Shown: piece after piece, positions 29,461-40,736 of the stretch
Numbering within the stretch: position 1 is the stretch's first letter
How the letters are laid out: each line of letters starts with the position of its first letter
Assembly (NCBI GenBank): GCA_004764695.1
Contig: SMSO01000033.1
Location: 2,123,001 to 2,187,000 of the forward strand
Reading direction: 5' to 3'
DNA length: 64,000 nucleotides
DNA from: Schizochytrium sp. TIO01
Lineage: Eukaryota > Sar > Bigyra > Thraustochytrida > Thraustochytriidae
Notes under the pieces: generated by a model
What the model saw: only the letters and a program-made list of their open reading frames with translations
Database searches by the model: none
What the model was told of the DNA's origin: nothing
Made by a program: the position numbers and the translations under genes

Positions 29461-31779
29461 TTCGTTTAATATTGCGTGAGAGGTTCGGGGAAAGTTGGTT
29501 AGGCGTATTATATACTCTAATACTTCTTGGAGCTTGCGAGTATCCAGGACAGATATTGACCACGTCTTCGAGTTTTATGTGGAATACCAAAGGTGCTTAA
29601 CTTTTGGCAACTTATCGGATTTGCAGAAGTAATAAAAGTATTCTGTATTTTGTGATTGCAAAATTCTACTTCTCTACAGAGATGTTAGAGCAAATACAGC
29701 CGTCATCAAAGGGAAAATTGGAAAATTCAAATACTCTAGTTGCGTGCATCTTATCTGATGAAGCTTCAGAAGTTTAAGATGACTGTGACAACAAGAGACT
29801 ATATCGTTCCTTAAATATTGCATGAAGAAAACTCGCTAAAGGATATTGAACATGAAGTCGTAACGCAAGGGGATGCAATAATAACGAGAAACATTATAAA
29901 TTGATACAAACCTAGCATATTTAAGGTAGGACTTCCAAACGAACCAAACTTGAGGTTTTAAAAGTTAAGATGTAAGGGATGTATTGAAGAATTATATTTA
30001 CCAGAAAAGAGGGCACTGTTTTTGAACGTGATCAGGGCGCACTTTGCGAGATACCATAAATGAGCTATTTCTAGAGCAATGTATCATGCGAAAAGTTGAT
30101 GTCGTGGCATTTTATTACAGTAAATAGCTTAGGTAGACGAATGTCAAACTAGACTTTAAATTAGATCACATAGTTCGCACATATTCTCAGTAATTAGATT
30201 TATGGAAAGTGCCATTTAGCGTGCGTTGTGACTCTAGCACCAAGTACCCTACCACATGAGTGATTGTTTTGGCTTGATGTTTTGCCTAAGCTAAAAGATG
30301 TTAACTCATTAGCTCTGACAGTGAGAGTGGCCCAACCACGGCTCTGTATATGAAGACTGCTAGGGTCTATGATTTTTTCTGTTCCTGTTCATTTTACTCA
30401 GAAAATAAAAACCGAGATTGATCCAACTATTTTCGGCATAGCTTTGCGACAGTACTGCTCGCTCTTTTAGCAAGCATCCCTGAGTAAGAACTTAATGGTT
30501 CCATCTCAGCAGGGCATGCAATCATAAGCCTGTTTTTGTTAGCTTGCAGAGATACCTTCCCACAATTATCTTCGTGAAAACACTTTGCAATCCTCACTTG
30601 TTCAAGAACCACCCCCCCCCCCCCCCCTCTCTCTCCAAGAAAAGAATAGAAAATAAAAAGTGCAATTCCACTATTGATTGATTAGAAAAAGGCACATCCT
30701 TGACTTTAAACGCCTTCAACTATTTACGTATGGTGTAAAAGCGAGAACATGATTATACTCTTTGCCTTCCTTTCTAGCGAGAACCCTGCGCTTTATCAAA
30801 CAAAGCTATGAAAAAGCAAAAAGGAAATGAAAGAAGCTAGGCCTACGAATTAGTATCTTTTATGAGCCAGTTTCGAAACGACGAAGGCGTTTTTTTATTT
30901 GTATCTATTTCTTTCTACTCATCACGGGGTATATTCGACAAGCCCCGCGAAAACGCGTCCCTTAGTCTACAACAATTGCCGTTAATTAGACAACTTACTT
31001 TGCGGCGTGGTCGATTATTTGTTGTACTCAGGAGCTCTAGAAATCGGACATTTAGAACTAGAGTCACTTGAACTTCATCAGTCTGTATAATAATTCCTTT
31101 CAGCACTGAGCATTTCCAGATAAATACGATAAGTACAACAAGTATTGCGAATTTTTGTTTCAAGTTTTTTTGTTTTTTTCTCCGAAGTTTTCTATTTTAT
31201 TAACAAATCGCCAATTAGCTAAAAGATAGGAAATGCCGCCAGGTTTAACTCTTGATAATATCTATTATTGAAAGCAATCTGTGTTAATAACAATAATAAT
31301 AATGATTCGGCTATCGTTCGACATTCAACTAACAAATTAGAGTGTTCAACACTCAAAAAAAACTTTGAAAAAAGCAACTAAACTATATATTTTGCTTTCT
31401 AAAGCTCTAGGCGAAACTTTGAATGAAGAGTATTATGAGAGTAGACAAAGTAAAACAAACACCAAACCTCTAAATTGGAAAATAAAATCTAAAAACCAGA
31501 AATACGTGTTGATCTTAGGTAAATCATCAAAAACTTGAAGGTAAAAGAAGGTTCAACCAGGGAGACCATGGTGGTCTCATGTTTGAGTCTGAAGATCGAG
31601 AGTGTACAAAAACGATGGTGAGCCTCACTTAGCGGTATGCTTACTCCGAAAACCTTTTGACTATAGTGCATTTCTCTTCACAAAAGCGTGATATGGCACT
31701 TGCAGTACGCGCATGCGCACACACACGAAATCTCTTTTTCTTTTTGCTAGCGATATCTCGAAATGAAGGAACTTGTGTG

Positions 31780-32125
31780 CTGAAAGGTGATACTGATTAG
31801 CGTGAGGTTGACTGTAAAGATGAAGGTAGAAGGCTTGATGAAGGCTATAATAAGAAGGTTGATTTAAGAGTTGGCGAACTGCTGTCCTGAGGAATGAATT
31901 CCAGGACAGATGGATTCATGTAGTAATTAGGGAGATTAAGACATTCTTGCATGTGGTTAGAGATAATCGATGGGGTTAGGATATCCAACCTTCTCCGCCA
32001 TCGATCCAAGCTAAACCAAGCTTGGGTGTCGGTGATGTGTATTCACACTTCTAGTTCTTGACTTCGGCAGCCACCTAAGTCTGGCTGCCTATTCTTGTTC
32101 TAATGTAAACCTTATTTCTGACGGG
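31780..32125 (+). repeat. Diverged dispersed repeat, copy B (inverted relative to A)
   Basis: Copy B lies in the opposite orientation to copy A. Its plus strand gives a peptide similar to the minus strand of A, including a VDCKDEG block and an L(R)V-ELLS block, but it is broken by several stop codons, so it is a degenerate copy. Small insertions and deletions separate the matching blocks. Similarity to A appears to end at about 32125, shortly before the helix-turn-helix-like frame on the other strand. Confidence 0.8.
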
Positions 32126-32130
32126 TTTTA

Positions 32131-32274
32131 CAAAGGGACACCAAGAACTCTAGCAATGTCTTGTCCACTAGTTCCTTCGATTGGAGATCTCAGCATTGTG
32201 GACAAGAGATTACTTGAGTTTTTGACACCACGTTGTAAGTCCTGAAGATTTTAGCCATGAAATGGAATCAGAAC
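32131..32274 (-). pseudogene. Possible transposase-like helix-turn-helix fragment
   Basis: A short minus-strand frame ends at the stop codon at 32128-32130. It contains an RG-V-K-N-S-S stretch and then GTSGQDIARVLGVPL, which reads like the helix-turn-helix of transposases and recombinases, where a G-x-x-x-x-x-IA-x-x-L-G-V pattern is typical. It directly adjoins repeat copy B. It is too short to assign to a family. It could be a relic of the element that spread the repeats, or a chance match. Confidence 0.3.
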
Positions 32275-32479
32275 TAGGCAACCAGGTGTGTCTTTGTGAG
32301 CACTAGATAGCTGAGAACTGAAACTGAAACTGAAACTGAAGATTCACATTCATTAGAATAATTATGGAGTAATCAGAACGACTCAAGAGACAACTTAATC
32401 TGACCTCTTCAATTGTACTCAGTGTAGATCAAGTCTGTCTTAGCCTTGGAGTGGAAATACAATTATGTCTTACCTACAC

Positions 32480-32680
32480 TTCCTTTCTAGGGGCAGTTGA
32501 TCGCTAATCCTCAAAACTAAAGTTTATCAATCTTTTCTAACCTTTCTTCAAGCCTCTTGCCTTTATGCTCATCTTCATAATCAACCTCTAGCTGTCCATA
32601 TTTGTCTTTCGGAACAAGCGCTGCTATGCAACGTTATAGTGGTCACAACTTCGACTAAAAAAAGACAAAGATTATAGTGC
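32480..32680 (-). repeat. Diverged dispersed repeat, copy C (partial)
   Basis: This partial copy has the same orientation as copy A. The minus strand gives a peptide with GQLEVDYEDE and LEERLEKID blocks that parallel GQLDIDCKDEG and LDEGFKKVN in copy A, and then meets stop codons. The segment with AAGACAAAGAT at about 32662-32672 also matches the end of A. It is more diverged than A and B are from each other. Confidence 0.65.
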
Positions 32681-33539
32681 TTGTAAAAAAGTAACAGGTT
32701 TTAGAGTCTAGTTCCTATTGTTACACAAAGGAGGGAAATCTTTAAAAGTGTCGAAATGACTAGCTAGAGACAAGTCAAGCTTTCTGATCTTTTCAGATGT
32801 CATCATTGCAGTAAGTATGAAAGAAAGATATTTTGTGCTGAAAGATCAATTTTATTTCAGATATTATATTTTGAGGGTAAAGAATTGAATTGTCTTTCCT
32901 TGCCAATACTTTGGCCAAGGAAAATAAATTCACAAGCGATGTTGAATCGCCAATGTCAATTTAAAGGGGGATAAAAAACTTTCAAAGAGAAAAAGAGAGG
33001 ATGAAGAACGTGCTCGATTAGTCAAGCAGGCCATTGTGCCAGGCGTATGAACACACCTTTTGCTAAATAGCGATTAAGATAAATCATTGCCACGCAAATG
33101 CAAACTTGCGGGCCAAATTCTTCGCACCACGAAACAAACGAGGTGCCTTATATGGATATGAGGGAGTGTATGTGTGCAAATGCGACCTCTTAGATCTCAT
33201 TAAATTTCTTTGTCCTATGTTCTTCTTCAGCAGCTGCGGCTGCTACTGCTGCTGGAAATGATACATATGTTGAAACACTTCATTCTGTCGTCGTCATTGA
33301 TCTAAAGGTGTATTTCCTCAATTAATGAAAGAAACATACTGGCCGGTAGATCACGCATCTTCGAAAGTGTGCAGCTTCATCTGTGTCTGTGGTTCTGAAT
33401 GTGTCGTGTTGGCTTACTGGGTAGTTGCAATTTGTCCCAATAAACGAGAATCATTGAACTACCTAGCTTTAGCATATATCTCATGGAGACTTACTTGTGT
33501 TGCAGATTTCGTCTTCTAATCAACAAAACTTCTGTTGGC

Positions 33540-33971
33540 TCAAGCAGATTTCTCTTCTTCCGGGCCCTTGCGCCTATGTATGGCCCTTCGCAACTTTTGC
33601 CGCCGTCTCCTTAGTTCTTTCTTCTCCTCTGCAGTAGCTCTGCGTTGAGTGACAGGGCACCAGCCGTCTGGACGATGCCCTCCAAATAGTTCGCCACTCA
33701 CACGACGTATGCCTAGACATGACGAGCAAAACTGCGTTGCACGGTTGCTGCCACGCATGCTACACGCTGCCATAAGAATGACGTCCGGAGACGACCCAGC
33801 CAGAACAGATGCCATGGCAGGATCTGCAGCTTTTGCAGCTTCGGCTTCGCGCTGAATGATAGCATTTTGCGCAGACATAAGCAGAGGACTGCCTTGTTGA
33901 GGTTGTGGGTGTTGTAATTCTGGAGAAGATGCCTGAGATACGATTTGCTGCTGTTGCTGCTGCTGCTGTTG

Positions 33972-34020
<49 letters not shown>

Positions 34021-35299
34021 ATTTGCTGCGCAAGATGCAGCCCAATCTCGTTCTCTTGATCAGTGTGCTGCGAAGTTGCGTACGGCACAGGCACTGGAGG
34101 CGCTGACAATGAAGAAGAAGATGAGGAAGACGCTCCATCGTGAAAGGCTGGTTGGGTGAAACCTGTGCTGACGACGGGGTTGTGCGTATAGATGGCAGTC
34201 TGGTCAGGATAATTCCAGAACGTCTTGTGCGTAGGCGGCTCGTGCTTAGACTGTGCAAGGTTAGTAACGAGTGCCTGAGCAGCGCGGAGAGAGTCGGGTG
34301 TGGATGATTTGGACGGAGGGTGGTCCACATGATCTGAGGGCGGGATATCGGTTTCACTATCTACATCGTACTTGCGGCGCTTGCGAATCCTAGAGCTGGC
34401 ACTGCCACTAGAATCGCTTCCTGCAGGGGCATTTGACATCGGAGACGAAGGGCTCTCCGATGTCTGGATCGTCAGGCTCACAGCCTCCTGCTCTTTGCGT
34501 TGGGTCTCGAGCAGACGTTGTCGCTGAGCTTCCTGAGCCCGACGCAGGTCCGCCTGCTGCCGACCATGTTGCAAAAGCATATGAAGCTGCTCCAATTGCT
34601 GCTTTGCATGCGTATCAGAGTCCTGCGATATATTTGTGGCAGAATTCGAAGATCCTGACGAGCTCGATGTGGACGCGGAGCTGGATTGTTTCGCTACTGA
34701 CGCGTTATCTGACAAAAGTCCAAGACCTTGTGAATCATCTGCAGATGCCAGCTGCGATATTGACGCCAGTGCTTGTGCTCCCCTTGATCTCAGACTCCTT
34801 CCGTTGCTGCTGTTCTTGATTTCCTCGGTTCTGTTGTTACCGCTGCGGCTGTTGACGGTGGTGGCGTTCTTGCCAAAACCGTCCACACCGTTGCGGGCGT
34901 GCTTGAACTGCGTGTTGGTGTTATCCCCAAACACCTCGCACTTTTGCTCTTCGATAGAGTCAGCGTTATGTGCGTTGCTCAAACTGTTCGTGCCACTGCC
35001 GAAGCCGTGACTATTGGCGCTACAGGAGGCGCGCCTCTCCACGGGCAGCATATGCGGCGAGGGCGGGAGCGAAGGTTGTGAAGGCTGCGGTGATTGTGGA
35101 GACTGCAGCGATAGAAACGGAACGTTTTGTGCTGCAGCTGGGCCGCCCTGTGTGGAAATGTAAAAGACCGGAACGCCTGGCGAAAGTAGAGGCTGAGGCA
35201 CTGGTTGCTGATGAGGATGACCACACTGCGCAAAGCTTTGCGTCGCGAAAGCTGGTTGCGGCAAGAACTGTTGCTGCTGTGGCTGTGCCTGGAAACTCA

Positions 35300-35331
<32 letters not shown>

Positions 35332-35444
35332 GTGTGTTGGAGTTGCTGCCCCGCCACGAAGGCGGCGGGGCACACGCCGGCGGTAGGTGTAGATGCGGAG
35401 GTGAAGCGGGCAGGCTGCTGCGTCTTGACAGCGCCCGCCTGCAC
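33540..35444 (-). CDS. Gln-rich putative nuclear regulator with C-terminal C2HC/basic module
   Basis: The open frame gives about 634 residues counted from a GTG at 35444; the frame continues upstream to a stop near 35535 without any ATG. The true N-terminus is therefore unknown: a short upstream exon, a non-ATG start, or a first Met at about residue 131. The protein is low-complexity and rich in Gln, Ser and Pro, with Gln runs near residues 39-48 and a long one at about 475-500 (the CTG/TTG-rich DNA at 33945-34020). The C-terminus holds C573, C576, H590 and C596 in the pattern C-x2-C-x13-H-x5-C, then a basic segment with RRRRQK, closely matching residues 451-500 of the gene at 24181-25710. 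The plus-strand gene's zinc ribbon is absent here. Transcription-factor-like function is inferred from the Gln-rich tracts and basic module. Confidence 0.8.
33945..34020 (-). repeat. CAG/CAA tract encoding polyglutamine
   Basis: The plus strand shows a long CTG/TTG run, which on the coding strand is CAG/CAA and gives about 25 Gln in a row. The part at about 33979-34020 is nearly pure CAG. It is the longest coding simple repeat in the window and could vary in length between strains. Confidence 0.93.
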
Positions 35445-36190
35445 GTGCGGTCCCGGTCGAAAGCCTTGCGCCTCCGCGGCGAAAGGCGACCGGTAGGACA
35501 GACCAGTCGTCGTCGTTGTGTTGGAGTCTGCCTCCTACCGCCTCTCCCTCTTGGCCTCGACCTCCTGCTTCGCTCGGCCGTCAGGATGCTGGGCACGAGC
35601 GATAAATGAGCCACAGCGGGGCTCTCCTCCTTTCTCTCTCCTTTCTTTCTCTCTGCCTAGCCCTACCTACGGGATTCGTATAGGACGGCGGCACGAGAAA
35701 AGAAACACAGCCTATTTTAAGCCCTTTCAAAGACTTTTCAAAGCCGAAGAAAGGCAGCGAAAGAGAGAAAGAACTGGAAAGCGAGCCTCAGCTTCGCCGG
35801 GTCTCACCGTGTCGCTAGGACGGATTTCAACTGTCTTAGTGGGGACGAAGTGGAAGGGGGGCCACTGGAGGCTAACAGCGGCGCGCTTACCTGTAAGCTA
35901 GGAGAGAGGCTACCTAACAAAAGAGGAAAGAAAGCAAGGTGAAGAAGACGGGCAAGAGAAGGCTTGAAGAGAGAAGAAAACCAAGCAAGCAAGCAAGCAG
36001 GCAAGCAAGCAAGTAAGCAAGGATGGAAAGCAGAGCTGATGTGTCTCTCTGTGCTCGTCTTTTCTGGCTGATCTCCTCGCTGTCTCACAACTTGAAGTTA
36101 ATCAATGAGGCAAGATACCGAATCTGAGACAAGATATCAATCAGAACTTCTCTCCTTTTCGCTTTTGTTGTTTGCCTCTCTCTTTTCCTT

Positions 36191-36248
36191 CTCTCTCTCT
36201 CTCTCTCTCTCTCTGTCTGTCTGCCTGTCTGTCTGTCTGTCTGTCTGT
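36191..36248 (+). repeat. (CT)n followed by (CTGT)n microsatellite
   Basis: A CT dinucleotide run passes directly into CTGT tetranucleotide copies with one C substitution. A shorter CTGT tract of the same phase lies at about 22302-22328. Confidence 0.9.
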
Positions 36249-38019
36249 CAATGGAAGGGGCTATTTCTCCCCCAGTCCCTGCAGTTCCTTTTGGTGACTG
36301 TGGAGGGAAAAAAGGGTCTCCGCCTCACTGCCAACACTTGCGAGGAAGCTGACCAGCGTTGGGGCTAGCTTCTCAGTACACTTTTGCAGCGCGAATCAGC
36401 CCCACGCTGTGGAAGAAGACTCCTTCCTTCCTCTTGGCTTAGTTTGCTCTCCCTTTCCTTCTTTTTCTTCTTCTTCTTCTTTTACTTCTCTGGCTTGCCT
36501 TGTCAGCCGTCGAGCTCTTCGTTTTCAACGTAGGCTGCTTACTTCTTCTAATTTGGAGGGAAATACACCTCGCAGGTTGAATTTTCAACTGCCTAGTTGG
36601 TAATATTCACCGCGCTGCGCCGCAGAGAAGCCTTTTTCACTGCTTGTCAATGTTGCGGATGTTCGTCTGAAAGGAATAGCAGAATTTCGTTCTTTTCTGC
36701 ACGCGCGGAGGAGACCAGAGCAGGGAGGTCGAAGTCAACTGCGATGCACTTAAACCTTTCTCTTCGAAGAAGGCCTCTGTCAACGCGGGCGAAAGCGGTC
36801 TGCGCAAGCTTAGAGCGCGTTCCTCCCGGGATCGATAGTATACACTTGTCAATGCGCAAGAAAGACGACGTGGTTTTTCTTTCTTTGAATGTGTGCACCT
36901 GATTCAACAAAATCGAGTTCCACGCTCAAGTTATGGTTTTGCTTCGAGTTTGCTCAGCCAGGTCGCGACTCGAACTGCTGAGTAGCGGCGCAAACAGAGG
37001 GACTCGTCGTGAAGACGATTCGGCACTCACGTGCCAGAAAGTCGCGGGCTGGCTGCCTCGACTGAGTCCTGAGTCCTGAGTCCTGACGTCGCTGCGGTGG
37101 CGGATGGCCAAACGGCGATCCACGAGACCTGCGGACCACGCTGCGTACGAGCTGGTTTGTGACACGAAGGGCAGCGTATGCCCACCTGATCGTCGACGGC
37201 CTAGGCTTAAAGTTGAAGAAGTGACGACAGGTCAAAGGCCTGCCAGGGCGAGCGGATGGATCGATGGACAAACGACGAGATAGGTCGATGTGACTGAGAC
37301 ACGCGTGCTGGCAACTGTCTGAGGAGTGCCTAGTTTCTGCCGCTGCTATGTGAGCTCTCGCAAAGTAAGAGAGTGAGGGTATTCAAGCTGACTGCGTCGA
37401 GCGTATCGCCAAGATGCAATCCAACCTGACTCCGCGTAGCAATGAGATCCCGAGACTGGGCCCACCTTATGAGAAAATATAAAAATAATACAACAAAAAG
37501 TGAAGTGAAGCGAAGTGAAGTGAAGGAAATTGCAATTGTGAATCTGGACTTGCAATCCGAGTTGAAAGGAACCTGTTGACGGCCGCCGGAAGCAGCGGAA
37601 CCCTTCCCTGTCCCGGGTGCCCTCGCTCGCTCGCTCGGTCTGCTCTGATCGACGATGACTCGTTTGTTTGCTTGGCTCGTGTATAGATATATCGCCAGCT
37701 TCTCTCTCCTCCTCCTCCTTCTCCTCCTCCTCCTCAGAACAAGAGATCGGCGAAAAACAGTGAAATCTGTATGGAATTATCAAATCAATCAAATCAATCA
37801 ACCAGGCAAAGCAATCAATCAATCAATCAAATCAAATCAAATCAGATACCCAAACCGATCAGTGAACGAGCGAATCGAACCAGTAGGCAGGGCCGCCTGT
37901 CTACCTGAGGGGGAAGATTACCTTGCCTCGGAGCTCCTTGGGACGGATCGAACGGCGCCAACCACCTCTCCGACAGCCTAGCTCCGTGAGGCCGCCTTCG
38001 AATATCCACGTTCTCCTCC

Positions 38020-38058
38020 ACCACGAAGTCCACGAAGTCCACGAAGTCCACGAAGTAT
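38020..38058 (+). repeat. Nine-base minisatellite, four copies
   Basis: Four tandem copies of CCACGAAGT are present. A nine-base unit keeps the reading frame, but the surrounding frame has no coding support. Confidence 0.85.
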
Positions 38059-38324
38059 TGCTTGCGTGCTCTGACCCAACGCAATTTAGATCCCGATCTC
38101 CAGATGACCCAGCCAAGAACGGATGAAAAGCCACTGTAGCGATGTGACCAGCCAGTCCCAGAGTTCTCAACACGTGTATTTACAGCCAGAAGCTAGCTAG
38201 CACTTTGTACAGATGAAAGAAGATAGAGATATACCGCCTGACTAACTAACTCACTAACCCACCAAGAAGCAACGGGGACTATCTAACTAATTGAATCGAT
38301 TAATTAATCAATAAAAGGAAACTT

Positions 38325-38352
38325 AGCTGGCTGGCTAGCTAGCTAGCTAGCG
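38325..38352. repeat. GCTAGC palindromic tetranucleotide cluster
   Basis: Tandem GCTA copies produce overlapping GCTAGC palindromes after two GGCT units. Similar clusters occur at 2078-2095, 7870-7886 and 41110-41124. Confidence 0.85.
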
Positions 38353-39558
38353 AATAGTCAATTAAAATTAAGTAAGTAATGAACGACTGGTCGATTCGTT
38401 GATTGCGTTGCGCAGAGTCTGCGTGCCGTCTGCTTGGCCTCTTTGGGTGTTTGCTGCGCTCTCTCCGCGGGCTCGGCGAGCGGCCGGAGGCGTGAGTCTC
38501 TGCCCGGCCAGTGGGCCGCGAGAGGGGCTGCGGGGCTCTTGCGGTGCCCTTGTGTGAGGTGCAACACCTTCCGATTCAAATAAAAAAGGTGATTGCCCCC
38601 AGCAGCGTTTTCGAGCAGCGCTTGCTACAGCGAACGCCGACCCCTTTTGGCCTTTTAGAGGGGACGAAATAAAAACAAAATAAAAACACCTACTACCGTA
38701 CTTTGATTTTGTTCGCATTTTTATTTTTCCAACCATCTGCAGCTTGAAACCTGGCCCTGCTTGTTGGCGTTTTCTACGCAAGCAGAAACCTGATAGGACC
38801 GGCCTCCGAGAGGATTCTGCGAGTGTAGCGAGCCCCAAGGTGGCGGCCTTCGTTCTCGGCGTTGCTTTGCTTTGCTTTGCTTTGTTTTGGCTTTTCCTCG
38901 AGGACAGACGAAACCAGCAACTTTCATGGGTCTGATTTTATTCATTATTCGTTTCCTATTCATTCCAAGGTGCTTATTTTTTACCTTTTATTTGTTATAG
39001 TTAAACGCTGTTTCTTTCTCTTTCTTTCTTTTTTTTTCTTCTTTTTTTTTTTCCAACTCAACTAAAAAAACAAAAAACACGGAATAGATAGATACAAACG
39101 AAACGATATCATATAGATGGCATGAACAAGAAATGAGAAAGCAGCGCCGGGAGGAGGAGCTCGCCTGCGCAACAAAGGAGACCGCTGCTCGCGAAGCTCG
39201 ATACCTGAGGCGAGAAAACCGCCCGGTTACCCTCCGCGCCGCTCGAAAAGGGCCTTTTCAATGCCCGAGCGCAAGGCGCAGCAAAGCACTTTTGGGCGAG
39301 GAATCTCGAGGCTTCGCTTCACTTTGGGCTAGCTGCGCCTAGGGCCGTCTAACTTGGAGACCCTCCGAAAGCAACCGCAGTGCGATGGACCCTCCTGCGA
39401 CAGACTCTGCTGTGGCTGTTCCTGCTGTTGCTGCTGTTGCTGCTGTTGTTGCCGCTGCCTCGCTCCCTCCCAGTCTGCCTCGACGCGACAATCCTCAAGA
39501 TGTGCTGCTGCTCATCGGTATCGATATTTGTTTGCTGCTTTCCACCCGTCTGAATGAG

Positions 39559-39608
39559 TGAATGAATGAATGAATGAATGAATGAATGAATGAATGAATG
39601 AATGAATG
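39559..39608 (+). repeat. (GAAT)n microsatellite
   Basis: About twelve tandem copies are followed within 30 bases by a short GTGA tract. The same four-base motif makes up a longer array at 45341-45428. Confidence 0.93.
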
Positions 39609-40705
39609 GAGGGATAGAGTGAGTGAGTGAGTGAGTCGCACCGCAAGCTTCGCCAAACAGCTCCACAGCGCGCAGCGCGCAGTCCGCAGCTGTTCCTCTC
39701 GGAATTGGTGAAGCAGATGAGGTGCAGACGAGGCAATGAGGGCCTCAAGACGAGAGAGGGCGCGTGAGTTTGAAGAGAGGGAATCAAAGATCCGGGTGGT
39801 GATTCTTCTTCTCCCGGTCTGTTTGGAATCACCTTTGGAAATCAATCATTTTTTCACCTGCAGACCTGGGCTATCATTTTTAGTTTTTAGTCTCTTCTAT
39901 TCTATTCTATTCTATTTGCTTTTTCTTTTCTTTTTTAATTGAAAAAACGTTTTCATTGAAACTTAATTAATTTGTTTTTAATTGAAAGTTATTACGAATT
40001 CTGAGGCATGGAACTCTGGCACGCCTGGCCGATGTTCGAGATTGCCAATGGATTATCATTGACAGACCTTCCATTTTGCGAACGACCTCTTCACATGCTT
40101 GACATTACTTCCTCCGAGAGGATTTCTCTTCGCTTTCCTTAGAACATTATCAACTACTCTCCCACGTCTCGGTTATCTAGCATGGGATTGCCTTCAGCCA
40201 TCCATTCGCTGTCTGCAAATGTAGAAACCCACTCGAGAAGTGATGGTAGTCATTATCATCAACAACGATAGCAGTAGAACAGTCCGCTGCGCCTGCCATG
40301 CCATTAAGTTATCGATCGAAAATCTTGAACGTCATGTTTTTCTTCTGTTTTCTTGATTTTGACTTTTGTAAATATCATAGGGATTAGAAAATAACAAATA
40401 AAAATCTAAACGTTCTCCCGCTTCGAAAGCAGGAGAACACCAAATCTACAGACGAGGAATATCCGCGCCAGGCGAGAAACTCGTGTCCTTGTGTCCTCCT
40501 GGATGCCCCTCGCCCTTCCGAGCAGCCGCTATGTACTGAAGGCACTCTCGGCTTTTGCTGCCGTGCTGATGAGGAAACCCGTTGCTTTGCAAGACATGCT
40601 AAATGCGGTTTGTAGCCTTTACTTCACTCCCTACGATATCAAGTAAAAGCGCTGCTTCGGTTTTGTTTCCATTTGGAAAAGTGAAGATTATAATATAAGT
40701 TTGAA

Positions 40706-40736
<31 letters not shown>

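Larger units (their letters stand above)
28108..33539. other. AT-rich spacer carrying diverged repeat copies; no intact gene
   Basis: No intact domain-bearing ORF is present. The spacer holds at least three diverged copies of one repeat family (near 29.05-29.46, 31.78-32.12 and 32.48-32.68 kb), a run of about 16 C at 30612-30627, a GAAACT short tandem repeat near 32317-32339 and a short frame on the minus strand at 32131-32274 that resembles a helix-turn-helix. Simple repeats are much rarer here than in 1-24 kb or 36-46 kb. The segment looks like decayed mobile or duplicated DNA. Confidence 0.6.

Noticed and set aside
30427-30612. 61-codon minus-strand frame ending near a C-run
   Set aside because: Its composition is protein-like but it has no ATG at its start (the upstream end falls at the C-run), no domain and no neighbouring exon I can identify.
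33713-34357. 214-codon minus-strand frame with a long Ser run
   Set aside because: It is the alternative-frame translation of the CAG tract and its flanks inside the Gln-rich gene.
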